Source: JBEVNR01 sp040507985
GTDB lineage: Bacteria; Pseudomonadota; Alphaproteobacteria; Rickettsiales; UBA6187
Direction: 5' to 3'
DNA: 54,545 bases
Assembly (NCBI GenBank): GCA_040507985.1
Contig: JBEVNR010000044.1
Span: 1 to 54,545, forward strand
Within the stretch, counting starts at the first letter, position 1, and every line of letters begins with the position of its first letter. Positions 37,729-46,200 of the stretch are shown one piece after another. Position numbers and translations under genes: made by a program. The notes beneath the pieces were generated by a model. The model searched no databases. It saw nothing but the letters and a program-made list of their open reading frames with translations, and was not told the origin of the DNA.

Positions 37729-38388
37729 ATGAGCAACAGGCATTTGAACGAGTACGGGATCAAAAAAATTCTGCGTTATTTTTGCTCGGATATATGCGCG
37801 AGCAAAACGGCGGAACTATGCGGCGTAAATCGAAATACGGTGAATCGCTATTTTAACCTTTTCAGAGAGAGCATATGTTTTGGCGCCCTCTCTGAAAAGG
37901 TTAAAATATCGGGAGAGTTCGAGTGCGACGAATCCTATTTCGGAGCCAAGCGCGTGCGCGGCAAGCGCGGCCGGGGAGCGGCCGGGAAAACCCCGGTTTT
38001 CGGCTTGTTGAAACGTGACGGAAAAATTTATGTGGAGATAGTCAAAAACTGCTCGAAGGAGCAGCTAATGCCTATTATTAAAGGGCAAGTCCTAGAAGGG
38101 TCGACCGTGCATACCGACGGATGGGCGGCGTATGACGGCTTGGTCTTGAACGGGTACGATCATTATCGGGTGTACCATTCCCATGATGAGTTCGCGCGGG
38201 GAAAATGCCATGTTAACGGCGTGGAATCCTTTTGGTCTTTTGCCAAAAGAAGGTTGGCAAAATTTAACGGCATAGCAGGGCATGCTTTTTACTTGCATCT
38301 CAAGGAATGTGAGTTTAGATATAATTATTCCGAAGAAAACCTCTTTTCTATAATTTTGGAAAAGTATAAAAAATATACCCGATGCTAG
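37729..38388 (+). CDS. IS1595-family transposase
   Basis: A 219-residue DDE-type transposase. It has an N-terminal helix-turn-helix (S-K-T-A-E-L-C-G-V-N-R-N-T-V), first catalytic Asp in F-E-C-D-E-S-Y-F-G-A, second in H-T-D-G-W-A-A-Y, and the H-V-N-G-V-E-S-F-W-S-F-A-K-R-R-L block of the third acidic residue. The zinc-ribbon of longer family members is missing, as in the IS1016 group. AAGGAAA precedes the ATG. It is full length and looks functional. The coding sequence holds a 21-bp perfect inverted repeat. Confidence 0.9.
   Translation: MSNRHLNEYGIKKILRYFCSDICASKTAELCGVNRNTVNRYFNLFRESICFGALSEKVKISGEFECDESYFGAKRVRGKRGRGAAGKTPVFGLLKRDGKIYVEIVKNCSKEQLMPIIKGQVLEGSTVHTDGWAAYDGLVLNGYDHYRVYHSHDEFARGKCHVNGVESFWSFAKRRLAKFNGIAGHAFYLHLKECEFRYNYSEENLFSIILEKYKKYTRC
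37849..37908. repeat. 21-bp perfect inverted repeat inside the transposase gene
   Basis: TATTTTAACCTTTTCAGAGA(G) at 37849-37869 pairs perfectly with 37888-37908 around an 18-nt loop. In mRNA this is a strong hairpin about 120 nt after the start codon. Confidence 0.9.
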
Positions 38389-39444
38389 TCATGGCGCTAG
38401 TCTAGAGCCTCCTTTTAATACGTTCTCTCTCTGGCTTTTCGCGCTTAGCAGCAAAATAGGCGTGCGCGCGAGCGCCGGGTCCTCCTGCGCGTGACGAAGC
38501 GCCGCGATGCCGTCCATGCCCGGCATCATCACGTCCATAACCACCGCGTCCGGGCGTTCCTTTTGCATTTTCTCCAATGCCTGCGCGCCGTTTTGCGCCT
38601 TAATCGCCGTATGCCCCATGCGTTGAAACCGTCTGGAGAGCAAATCGCACAGGAACGCGTCGTCGTCGGCGATCAAAATTTTGGTGCGACGGGTACGCAA
38701 CACCTCCATGACGCGCGCCGCGACGATTTCGGGATCGAACGGTTTGGTGACGTAATCAATCGCCCCGGACCCCATCGCCCTGACGACGTTTTCGTCTTCG
38801 TCGCGCCGCGTGAGCATGACGACGGGAACATGTCTCCACGCCGGATTGGCCTGTAAGCGCTTTAACGTGGCGAATCCGTCCAGTTCGGGCATGTTGACGT
38901 CGAGCACGATTAAATCGGGCGCCGCCTCCGGATCGTCCTTTACGGAATCGGCGTATTCTATCGCCCGCGCCCCGTTTTCGCACGCCACGAGCGCGCATCC
39001 CTCTTTTTCCAGCCCTATGCGAAGCAACTCCCGCACCCATTCGTCGTCGTCCGCCGCCAGCACCCGAAACGCGCTCCGCCGTTGCGGGGAAGGCGCCGAC
39101 GCCTCCGGCGGCGCGACGGAGGGAGCGAACGCCGTTCCTGCCGTCGCCTCTTTCGCCTGCGACAGAAAATCCTCCAGCGCGGCGCGAAGCTCTCCCCACG
39201 CCTCCGCCTCGATGACGCGCTCGACGCGAGCGGCGCGTGCGTTTAATTCGGGAAAACCGAACGTGTGGGCCGATCCCGCCAGTTTATGCATTTTCATGCC
39301 CATGTCGGCGGCGTTGCGCGTGTCGCCGAACGCCGCGTCGCGCATGAACGCCCGCACCGAGGGAATCATTGCTCGTAATTTCGTTAGAAACCGTTCGCGT
39401 ATCGCTAGGAAGCCGTCATGAAAAATGCGCTCGCCGCTATCCAT
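38389..39444 (-). pseudogene. Hpt-REC-REC phosphorelay protein truncated by the IS
   Basis: Residues 1-110 are an Hpt domain with phosphoacceptor His in M-H-K-L-A-G-S-A-H. A first complete receiver (about 127-250) has A-D-D-D and L-D-V-N-M-P-E-L-D-G. A second receiver starts at about 255 with I-A-D-D-D and M-D-V-M-M-P-G-M-D-G. It stops right after L-L-S-A-K-S-Q-R-E-N-V-L-K-G, before its conserved K-P segment. The last residues G-S-R-L-A-P come from the IS inverted repeat, and the IS supplies the stop. The missing part is not found on the other side. The first two modules could still work; the output end is lost. It overlaps the upstream regulator gene. Confidence 0.85.
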
Positions 39445-39829
39445 CGCCTTGTTCCTCCCAGACCCGGCGAAGCCGGCGGCATAATTCGACGGGATCGCAC
39501 GGCTTGACGATGACCCCCGCCGCGCCCATGTCGCGGTATTTCCGTTGCTCGTGCGTTTGCGCCTTGGCCGTCATAAACACGACGGGCGCGTTTTTTCCCC
39601 CGGCCAAGCGCCGCAGGCGCTCGAACGTTTCCAGCCCGTCCATGTCCGGCATCATCACGTCCATTAAGACCAATTGCGGATTAAAATGCGAGAACGCCCG
39701 AAGCGCCTCCTCTCCCGACGGGCAATGCAGCGCCTCAAACTTTCCTAAGGCGCTCAGGGCGAGCGCGGTGAGTTCCGCAATGTCTTCGTCGTCTTCGACG
39801 TAGAGTATTTTTTTCAACGCTTCCCTCAT
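39437..39829 (-). CDS. single-domain response regulator (receiver only)
   Basis: A 130-residue CheY-like receiver with V-E-D-D-E-D acidic pocket, phosphoacceptor Asp in L-V-L-M-D-V-M-M-P-D-M-D-G, Thr in F-M-T-A-K and Lys in V-K-P-C-D-P. There is no output domain, so it probably passes phosphate or regulates by binding. The ATG at 39829 overlaps the stop of the kinase gene (ATGA) and has AAGGAGGAGG upstream. Longer frames to 39925 would overlap the kinase. Its stop overlaps the start of the truncated Hpt-REC-REC gene. Confidence 0.92.
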   Translation of the reverse strand: MREALKKILYVEDDEDIAELTALALSALGKFEALHCPSGEEALRAFSHFNPQLVLMDVMMPDMDGLETFERLRRLAGGKNAPVVFMTAKAQTHEQRKYRDMGAAGVIVKPCDPVELCRRLRRVWEEQGDG

Positions 39830-41694
39830 GCCGCCTCCTCCTTTTTTTCGTCCGCGCGCGGCAACAGGAAGTAAAACGTGCTGCCGACGCCTTCCCGGCT
39901 GACGAATCCCGTTTCGCCGCCGCACGCCTCGATAATCGATTTGGTGATACTCAACCCCAAGCCGGTGCCGCCTTGCGAACGGGTGGACGTGCCGTCCGCT
40001 TGCGCGAATTTTTGAAATATGCGGTTTTTAAACGATTCGGGAACGCCGCTCCCCTTGTCCTCCACCGAAATTTTTATGCGCCCGTCTTCCGCTTCGCCCA
40101 CGCGGACGACGATTTTTTGGCCTTCGGAAGAAAATTTACACGCGTTGGACAGAAGGTTCGTCAGCGCCTGGATAAAGCGCCCGGAATCAAGGACGCAATA
40201 CGCTTCGTCCCTCTCGAAGCGCGCGTCAAAGGCGACGCGATAGCGTTGCGCGTAAGCGTTGTTGCGCTCTATCGCGTCCTTTACTAAAGAAACGATTTCA
40301 ACGCGCCGCATGCGGTAGTCCATTTTACCTACGGCGATCTTTTCTAAATCGAGGATGTCGTTTACCAGCGAGGTGAGGCGATCGCAATTGCGATAGGAAA
40401 GCTCGACCAAACGTTTGTCGTTGTCGTTCATGCTTTCCTTGGCCGTTTCGCGCAATATGCCAAGCGACATGTGAATGGAGGTAAGCGGAGTGCGCAACTC
40501 ATGGTTAACGGTGGACACGAATTCATTTTTCATTAAGTCCATGCGCTTGCGTTCGGTAATGTTTTCCGTGAACATAATCAAGCCGCCCACGGTTCCGTCC
40601 GCCGCGTACCACGGGTGAAGCTCGTATCTCAGCCATTCCGTCGCGCCGTCTTCGCGCACGAACGCATCTTCGTCCGCCTTGATGATTTCGCCCCGCAAGG
40701 TTCTGTCGTGCAGTTTTTTCCACTCCGGATGGTTTTTCGCGATTTCCGGAAAAATCTCGTAATGGCTGCGCCCGATAATTTCTTTGTTTTTTAATCCGTA
40801 ATCGACGTACCAGCGGTCGCTGGCGGCCAAATAGCGCAATTCCTTGTCGAACATCGCCACGGCGGCGGGAGCGTATTTGACGAAGAGGGAAAAAAGTTTT
40901 TCCTTTTCCTCTATTTCCCTGTGCATTCGGCATACCGCCGCCTTAACGGGAAAAAAAATCAATCGCCCTTCCAGCGCCAGCGCCGCGATCAACGCCAGAA
41001 ACGTCGCCAATTCCAGCCGACGCAGGCTTTCCGCGTTGTCGTCCGCCTCTTTTTTATGCCGCTCGAAAACGGCGTTGAGGTAGTTAAGCGCATTGCCGCT
41101 CTCCGTCGTCAGGCGTCGCGCGGCGGCGTCGCGCTCCTCGGCGCTAAGGGAGGGATCGATCGTTCTTTCCGCAAGGGAAAGAAAATTATTGACGACGTCC
41201 TGCGCGACAAATAAGGAAACGCCGCTGTTAACGGCAAGGTAATGCTGGGCGCTGCGCATGGACGCGATTAACTCGCGCAGCGTGGCCGCGACGTTTTCCC
41301 TGTCTTTCCCCGAGGCGTTCCTTAACCTGACCGCATACAGGGCGACGCGTTGCGACAATAAGCGCTGCTTGGAGCTAACGTGTATCACCGCGTCCCCGTA
41401 GCGGTTTTTATGCATTGAAACGCCGGTAATGGCGTACGTGACGACCGCAAGCAGGGCGATAAGCGACAGCGCCATGACGTAACGCTGCGTCAAATAGCGG
41501 TTCATGGCGTTCACGTCGCGATTTTTAAAGGTAAACCCGGCCGGACAGCGAAACACGAATATCGCGCCAAGGACGAAAGGAATTAAAAAATACAACCCGA
41601 AGCTAACGAAGTTTTGCCGCGTATCGAACCCGCTTGCCAAGGCGTCGGCGGGAATGGAGAAAAATATCCACGAGGCGTAAAGCCGTTTTAGCAT
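39826..41694 (-). CDS. membrane sensor histidine kinase with PilJ/NarX-like sensor and PAS
   Basis: 622 residues. Membrane segments lie at about 30-48, 72-92 and 245-265. Between the last two is an extracytoplasmic helical bundle with S-S-K-Q-R-L-L-S-Q-R-V, the signature of type IV pilus/NarX-like sensors. A PAS domain follows (about 285-400, I-G-R-S-H-Y-E-I-F-P-E), then HisKA with H in S-T-V-N-H-E-L-R-T-P and a HATPase domain with N-L-L-S-N-A-C-K-F, D-K-G-S-G-V-P and G-T-G-L-G-L-S. It is the first gene of a three-gene phosphorelay operon with a receiver and an Hpt-REC-REC protein. M at 41505 is a possible later start. Confidence 0.9.
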   Translation of the reverse strand: MLKRLYASWIFFSIPADALASGFDTRQNFVSFGLYFLIPFVLGAIFVFRCPAGFTFKNRDVNAMNRYLTQRYVMALSLIALLAVVTYAITGVSMHKNRYGDAVIHVSSKQRLLSQRVALYAVRLRNASGKDRENVAATLRELIASMRSAQHYLAVNSGVSLFVAQDVVNNFLSLAERTIDPSLSAEERDAAARRLTTESGNALNYLNAVFERHKKEADDNAESLRRLELATFLALIAALALEGRLIFFPVKAAVCRMHREIEEKEKLFSLFVKYAPAAVAMFDKELRYLAASDRWYVDYGLKNKEIIGRSHYEIFPEIAKNHPEWKKLHDRTLRGEIIKADEDAFVREDGATEWLRYELHPWYAADGTVGGLIMFTENITERKRMDLMKNEFVSTVNHELRTPLTSIHMSLGILRETAKESMNDNDKRLVELSYRNCDRLTSLVNDILDLEKIAVGKMDYRMRRVEIVSLVKDAIERNNAYAQRYRVAFDARFERDEAYCVLDSGRFIQALTNLLSNACKFSSEGQKIVVRVGEAEDGRIKISVEDKGSGVPESFKNRIFQKFAQADGTSTRSQGGTGLGLSITKSIIEACGGETGFVSREGVGSTFYFLLPRADEKKEEAA

Positions 41695-41994
41695 GCGCGC
41701 CGTTCCTAAAATGTAAGCTTGGCTAAAAGCAACTAAAAATTAATTTTCTGTATTTTATTTACCTAATGAATACATGGTATGCCGAACATGATTAAAAATT
41801 CGGTAATTTACTATGATCGAGCTGAGAGTTCGGAATAGTGGATGACGAAAAAGACCCGAAAATCGACGAAAATTTAATTCGCTACAGGCTCTTAGTACGG
41901 GCGAACATATCGTCCTCGTTATTATTGCGCATCGCTACGTTTGTGACTATGATGGGTTTTACATACACAACACCACCCGTAATTGCGGCAGGGC

Positions 41995-43464
41995 ATGAAC
42001 GAACAGGATTTTTTTTCGGTAAAAAAACTCTCCGGCGCGCTGGCGCGGCGCGAGGTGAGCGCGGCGGAGGCGACCGGCTTTTTTCTTAAGCGCATCGAAC
42101 GCGACAAGGCGCTGAACGCCTTTCATTGCGTGACCGAAGATATCGCCTTCGCCCGGGCCGCCGAAGCGGACGCGCGGTTGCAAGCGGGCGCGCCCCTCCA
42201 TGCGCTCGACGGCGTGCCGGTAGCGGTCAAGGACTTATTTTGCACCGAAGGCGCCACCTCCGAATCGTGCTCCAATATTTTGCGCGGATTTATCCCTCCC
42301 TACGAATCGACCGTCACGCAGCAATTGCGCGACGCCGGGGCCGTTATGCTGGGCAAGGTGAACATGGACGAATTTGCCATGGGTTCCTCCACCGCCAGCA
42401 GTTGCTACGGTAAGACGGCGAACCCGTGGAAAAACAAAGACAATCCGGACGACGTGCTGACGCCGGGCGGTTCTTCCGGAGGATCGGCGACGGCGGTCGC
42501 GGCCGGCCTCGCGCCCTTTTCGCTGGGCAGCGACACCGGCGGATCGATTCGCCAGCCGGCGGCCTTTTGCGGCATCGTCGGGCTGAAGCCGACATACGGA
42601 CGATGCTCGCGTCGAGGCATGATCGCCTTCGCCAGCTCGCTCGACCAGGCCGGCGTGTTTACGAACAATGTGGAAGACGCGGCCATCACGCTGCAAGCCA
42701 TTTGCGGATACGACGCGTGGGACGCCACCTCGTCGCAACGAGACGTGGGCGACTTCGCCTCCGAACTTGGGCGGGGCGTGAAAGGCAAGCGCATCGGCGT
42801 ACCGAAGGAATATGATTTGCCCGGCCTTCCCGATTCCATCAAAAAATTATGGGAAAAATCCGTTACCTATTATAAGGACGCCGGAGCCGAGATTATCGAC
42901 GTCTCCCTTCCCCACACCGAATACGCGCTGGCGACCTATTACGTGGTGGCGCCGGCGGAAGCCTCGTCGAACCTAGCCCGGTATGACGGCGTGCGCTACG
43001 GAAAACGCGCCGACGGGGATTTCCCCTCGCTCGACGCCATGTATGCCCGCACCCGCAGCGAGGGGTTCGGCGACGAGGTGAAGCGCCGCATCATGATCGG
43101 CACCTACGTGTTGTCGTCGGGTTATTACGACGCCTATTACGTGAAGGCGCAAAAAGTCCGGGCGCGCATCGCGGAAGATTTTTCTCGTGCGTTCGAGAAA
43201 GTCGACGCCATATTGGCGCCCGTCACTCCCACGCCGGCGTTTTCGTTGGAAACGAAGCCCGATCCGCTTACCATGTATATGAACGACGTGTTCACCATTC
43301 CCGCCAGCCTGGCCGGATTGCCGGCGATGAGCGTGCCGACGGGCTACGCGGACAACGGATTGCCGCTGGGCATGCAGCTTATCGCCCCGCATTTCGCCGA
43401 AGCGTCGATGCTCGGCTTGGCGGCGCATTTGGAAGAGGCGGCGGGTTTTAAGGGGTATCTATGA
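41995..43464 (+). CDS. gatA: Asp-tRNA(Asn)/Glu-tRNA(Gln) amidotransferase subunit A
   Basis: GatA releases ammonia from glutamine for conversion of misacylated tRNA by GatB. The 489-residue amidase has the Ser-cisSer-Lys triad context: V-A-V-K-D-L-F, G-S-D-T-G-G-S-I-R-Q-P-A-A-F and G-G-S-S-G-G-S-A-T-A. ATG at 41995 is preferred; a TTG at 41983 is also in frame. The stop overlaps the gatB start (ATGA). No gatC is found upstream: the short frame at 41838-42089 does not resemble it. Confidence 0.96.
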   Translation: MNEQDFFSVKKLSGALARREVSAAEATGFFLKRIERDKALNAFHCVTEDIAFARAAEADARLQAGAPLHALDGVPVAVKDLFCTEGATSESCSNILRGFIPPYESTVTQQLRDAGAVMLGKVNMDEFAMGSSTASSCYGKTANPWKNKDNPDDVLTPGGSSGGSATAVAAGLAPFSLGSDTGGSIRQPAAFCGIVGLKPTYGRCSRRGMIAFASSLDQAGVFTNNVEDAAITLQAICGYDAWDATSSQRDVGDFASELGRGVKGKRIGVPKEYDLPGLPDSIKKLWEKSVTYYKDAGAEIIDVSLPHTEYALATYYVVAPAEASSNLARYDGVRYGKRADGDFPSLDAMYARTRSEGFGDEVKRRIMIGTYVLSSGYYDAYYVKAQKVRARIAEDFSRAFEKVDAILAPVTPTPAFSLETKPDPLTMYMNDVFTIPASLAGLPAMSVPTGYADNGLPLGMQLIAPHFAEASMLGLAAHLEEAAGFKGYL

Positions 43465-44933
43465 GCAAATATCTATTGCAAGGCGCCACCGGCGATTGGG
43501 AAATTGTCATCGGGTTGGAAGTCCACGCACAAATTACGTCCGAAAGCAAGCTCTTCTCCGGCGCGCCGACGGGATTCGGGGCAGAGCCAAACGCCAACGT
43601 GTCGTTCATCGACGCCGCCATGCCCGGCATGTTGCCCGTCCTCAACGAACGTTGCGTCTATCAGGCGGTGAAAACCGGACTCGCGCTAAACGCGAAAATC
43701 AATTTATTCTCGCGCTTCGACCGAAAAAATTATTTCTACGCCGACCTTCCTCAAGGCTATCAAATATCGCAATATGCCGAGCCTATCGTCGGGGAAGGAA
43801 AACTGACCGTCACGCTAGACGACGGGGCCGAGAAAACCTTCGGCATCGAGCGGTTGCATATCGAGCAAGACGCCGGAAAATCGATGCACGACCGCTTGCC
43901 GTCCGAATCGCTCATCGACTTAAACCGCGCCGGCGTGGGGCTGATGGAAATCGTTTCCAAGCCGGACTTGCGCTCTCCCGCCGAGGCCGCCGCCTATATG
44001 AAAACGCTACGGGCAATTTTGCGCTATATCGACACGTGCGACGGCGACATGGAAAAGGGATCGCTGCGCTGCGACGCCAACGTGTCCGTGCGTCCCGAAG
44101 GCGCGACCGAGCTGCGCACCCGTTGCGAAATTAAAAACTTAAACTCCGTCCGCTTTCTGCAACAAGCCATTATTTACGAGGCGAAACGGCAAATCGCCTT
44201 GTACGAAAAAGGCGGCGTTCCTCGGCAGGAAACGCGCCTGTTCGATCCGGACAAAGGCGAGACGCGCGCCATGCGCAGCAAGGAAAACGCGCACGACTAC
44301 CGTTATTTTCCCGAGCCGGACCTGCCGCCGCTGGAACTGACGCAAGACTATGTCGACGCCATTAAGAAGACGCTTCCCGAATTGCCGGAGGCGCGCCGCG
44401 CTCGGTACGTAAGGGAATGGAACGTCTCGGAATCGGACGCGGCGATTTTGGTCGCGGACAAAGTGTCGTCCGACATGTTCGAGCGCCTATGCGTCACGCG
44501 TTCGCCGAAAATCGCTTCAAGCTGGATCACCGCCGAATTGTTCGGGCGCCTAAACAAGCGCGGCCTCGCGCTCGAAAACAACCCGATCGACGAAGCGCAT
44601 TTCGCGGAATTGCTGGAGCTGATTGAGACCGACGTCATCTCCGGTAAAATCGCGAAGGACGTGCTGGACGCGATGTTCGAGACGGGTAAGGCACCATCCG
44701 TCGTCGTGGACGAAAACGGATGGCGGCAAGTGAGCGACGCCTCCGCCGTCTTGCCGCTGGTCGAGGCGGTGATGGCGGAGAATCCCGAAAAAGTGGCGGA
44801 ATACCGCGCGGGAAAAGATAAGCTTTTCGGGTTTTTCGTCGGCCAAGTGCTGAAACGTTCGCAAGGAAAGGCAAACCCGCCGCTCGTCAACGCACTGCTA
44901 AAAGAGAAGCTGGGAGAAGCGGAAGGCCGCTAA
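43461..44933 (+). CDS. gatB: Asp-tRNA(Asn)/Glu-tRNA(Gln) amidotransferase subunit B
   Basis: GatB binds the mischarged tRNA, activates the side chain with ATP and amidates it. The 490 residues show I-G-L-E-V-H-A-Q-I near the start, F-S-R-F-D-R-K-N-Y-F-Y-A-D-L-P-Q-G-Y, E-Q-D-A-G-K-S, R-C-D-A-N-V-S-V and E-I-K-N-L-N-S, and a C-terminal YqeY-like tRNA-binding tail. It is translationally coupled to gatA. The system implies that the cell lacks at least one of AsnRS or GlnRS. Confidence 0.97.
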   Translation: MSKYLLQGATGDWEIVIGLEVHAQITSESKLFSGAPTGFGAEPNANVSFIDAAMPGMLPVLNERCVYQAVKTGLALNAKINLFSRFDRKNYFYADLPQGYQISQYAEPIVGEGKLTVTLDDGAEKTFGIERLHIEQDAGKSMHDRLPSESLIDLNRAGVGLMEIVSKPDLRSPAEAAAYMKTLRAILRYIDTCDGDMEKGSLRCDANVSVRPEGATELRTRCEIKNLNSVRFLQQAIIYEAKRQIALYEKGGVPRQETRLFDPDKGETRAMRSKENAHDYRYFPEPDLPPLELTQDYVDAIKKTLPELPEARRARYVREWNVSESDAAILVADKVSSDMFERLCVTRSPKIASSWITAELFGRLNKRGLALENNPIDEAHFAELLELIETDVISGKIAKDVLDAMFETGKAPSVVVDENGWRQVSDASAVLPLVEAVMAENPEKVAEYRAGKDKLFGFFVGQVLKRSQGKANPPLVNALLKEKLGEAEGR

Positions 44934-44966
44934 AAGCGGCATACGGCTTGCAAGGTAAAAACATAA

Positions 44967-45005
44967 GGGGCTGTCATAGAAGAATACGTCTTCTATGACA
45001 GCCCC
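44967..45005. terminator. 17-bp perfect hairpin between gatB and lpxB
   Basis: GGGGCTGTCATAGAAGA (44967-44983) and its exact complement (44989-45005) form a stem around ATACG. Read on the minus strand (after lpxB) it is followed by TTATGTTTTTACC. Read on the plus strand it is followed by an A run instead. It most likely ends lpxB transcription; a fixed palindromic repeat is the alternative. Confidence 0.65.
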
Positions 45006-45027
45006 CAAAAAAATAAAAAATATCTCT

Positions 45028-46185
45028 TTACGCGCACGCGCCAAGCACGATCTTCGCCGCCGCGACGGAGGGCATATCCCCGCCCGGAACGCGCAGGCTT
45101 TCCAAGGCTTTTTTCATGCCCTCGCGCTGGATGCGGGCTTTCTCCGGATTTTCTAAAAACGCCGCAGCGCATTCGGCGATAAGGTCGGAGCGGCAATGTT
45201 CTTGCAGCAATTCCGGCAATACGGGCGCGTTTGCGATAATGTTGGGAAGCGACACGTAAGGCGTGCGGATCATGCGCCGCAACAAAAACGCGCTTATCGG
45301 GTGGGCCTTATAACACACGAGCGCGGGAGAATCGTACAGCGTTTGCTCCAACGCCGACGTGCCGGACTTCAGCAGAGCGACGTCCGCATTCTGCCGACAG
45401 GCGCGTTTCTCGCGCTCGTCCGTCACGACGCGATAGGCATACCCCTCTTTTTTTGCCAAGCGTTCCACCGATTCGCGCAAATGCGGAAGCGTCAAAAAAA
45501 ACGCGCGACAGGGGAGTTTTTTCGCCATCAACGCGACGGCGCCCGAGAGGTCGGCGCCGAAGGCGGCAATCTCCCCTTCCCTGCTCCCCGGCATGACCGC
45601 GACGACGCGTTCGTTTGCGTCCACGCTAAAATGCGCGCGGAACTCTTCCCTAGAAGGTAAGGAACCGCACATTTCTTCCTCCGTTTCGACGACGGGATTG
45701 CCGACATAATAGGTCGGAAGGCCCACGGCGTCGAAATAGGGCTTTTCAAACGGCAAGACGGTAAGCAATCCGTCATACAGCTTTTTGAGCGTATGCGCGC
45801 GCTTCGGCTTATAGGCCCACACGGTGGGGGCGACGTAATGCCATTTGGGAAAGGATCGGTCGCTTTCAAACGAAGCCGCCACCCGCCAACAAAAACCCGG
45901 GGAATCTATCGTCAGCAACATGTCCGGACGGACGCTGCGTATCGCGCGGACGGTTTCGCAAATGCGGCGCAGCAACAGGGGTATATGCCCGATGACTTCC
46001 CTAAACCCCATCACCGACAAGTCGCGCATGGGGAAAATCGACGCCAACCCCTCCCCTTCCATCAATGGACCGCCTATGCCGGCGAACGATACGGCGCCTC
46101 CGGTCAATTCCCTGCACGCGCGCATGAAGCGGGCGCCGATGGCGTCGCCCGACGGCTCGCCGGCGACGATAAAAATAACGGGCAT
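45028..46185 (-). CDS. lpxB: lipid-A-disaccharide synthase LpxB
   Basis: LpxB joins UDP-2,3-diacylglucosamine and lipid X to form the lipid A disaccharide at the inner membrane. The 385-residue GT19 enzyme has A-G-E-P-S-G-D at the N-terminus, the Y-V-A-P-T-V-W-A-Y-K-P-K-R substrate segment, V-G-N-P-V, L-P-G-S-R-type M-P-G-S-R-E-G-E-I and K-S-G-T-S-A-L-E. Its presence shows an outer membrane with lipopolysaccharide. The usual lpxA-lpxI upstream neighbours are not here; rodA lies 15 bp upstream on the same strand. Confidence 0.96.
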   Translation of the reverse strand: MPVIFIVAGEPSGDAIGARFMRACRELTGGAVSFAGIGGPLMEGEGLASIFPMRDLSVMGFREVIGHIPLLLRRICETVRAIRSVRPDMLLTIDSPGFCWRVAASFESDRSFPKWHYVAPTVWAYKPKRAHTLKKLYDGLLTVLPFEKPYFDAVGLPTYYVGNPVVETEEEMCGSLPSREEFRAHFSVDANERVVAVMPGSREGEIAAFGADLSGAVALMAKKLPCRAFFLTLPHLRESVERLAKKEGYAYRVVTDEREKRACRQNADVALLKSGTSALEQTLYDSPALVCYKAHPISAFLLRRMIRTPYVSLPNIIANAPVLPELLQEHCRSDLIAECAAAFLENPEKARIQREGMKKALESLRVPGGDMPSVAAAKIVLGACA

Positions 46186-46200
46186 GATCGTCGCATTACT

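Larger units (their letters stand above)
37686..38409 (+). mobile_element. IS1595-family insertion sequence (IS1016-like)
   Basis: A 724-bp element with one transposase gene and imperfect terminal inverted repeats of about 26 bp. The left end reads GGCTCTTGACTAGCGCC, and the right end, complemented, reads GGCTCTAGACTAGCGCC. Flanking octamers differ (AAGCGCAG left, TCCTTTTA right), so the 8-bp duplication expected for the family is absent. The right end lies inside a response-regulator gene, and no continuation of that gene is found beyond the left end. Confidence 0.85.

Noticed and set aside
41838..42089. 83-codon GTG frame upstream of and overlapping gatA, considered as gatC
   Set aside because: It lacks GatC motifs, overlaps the gatA start in another frame and has no ribosome site.
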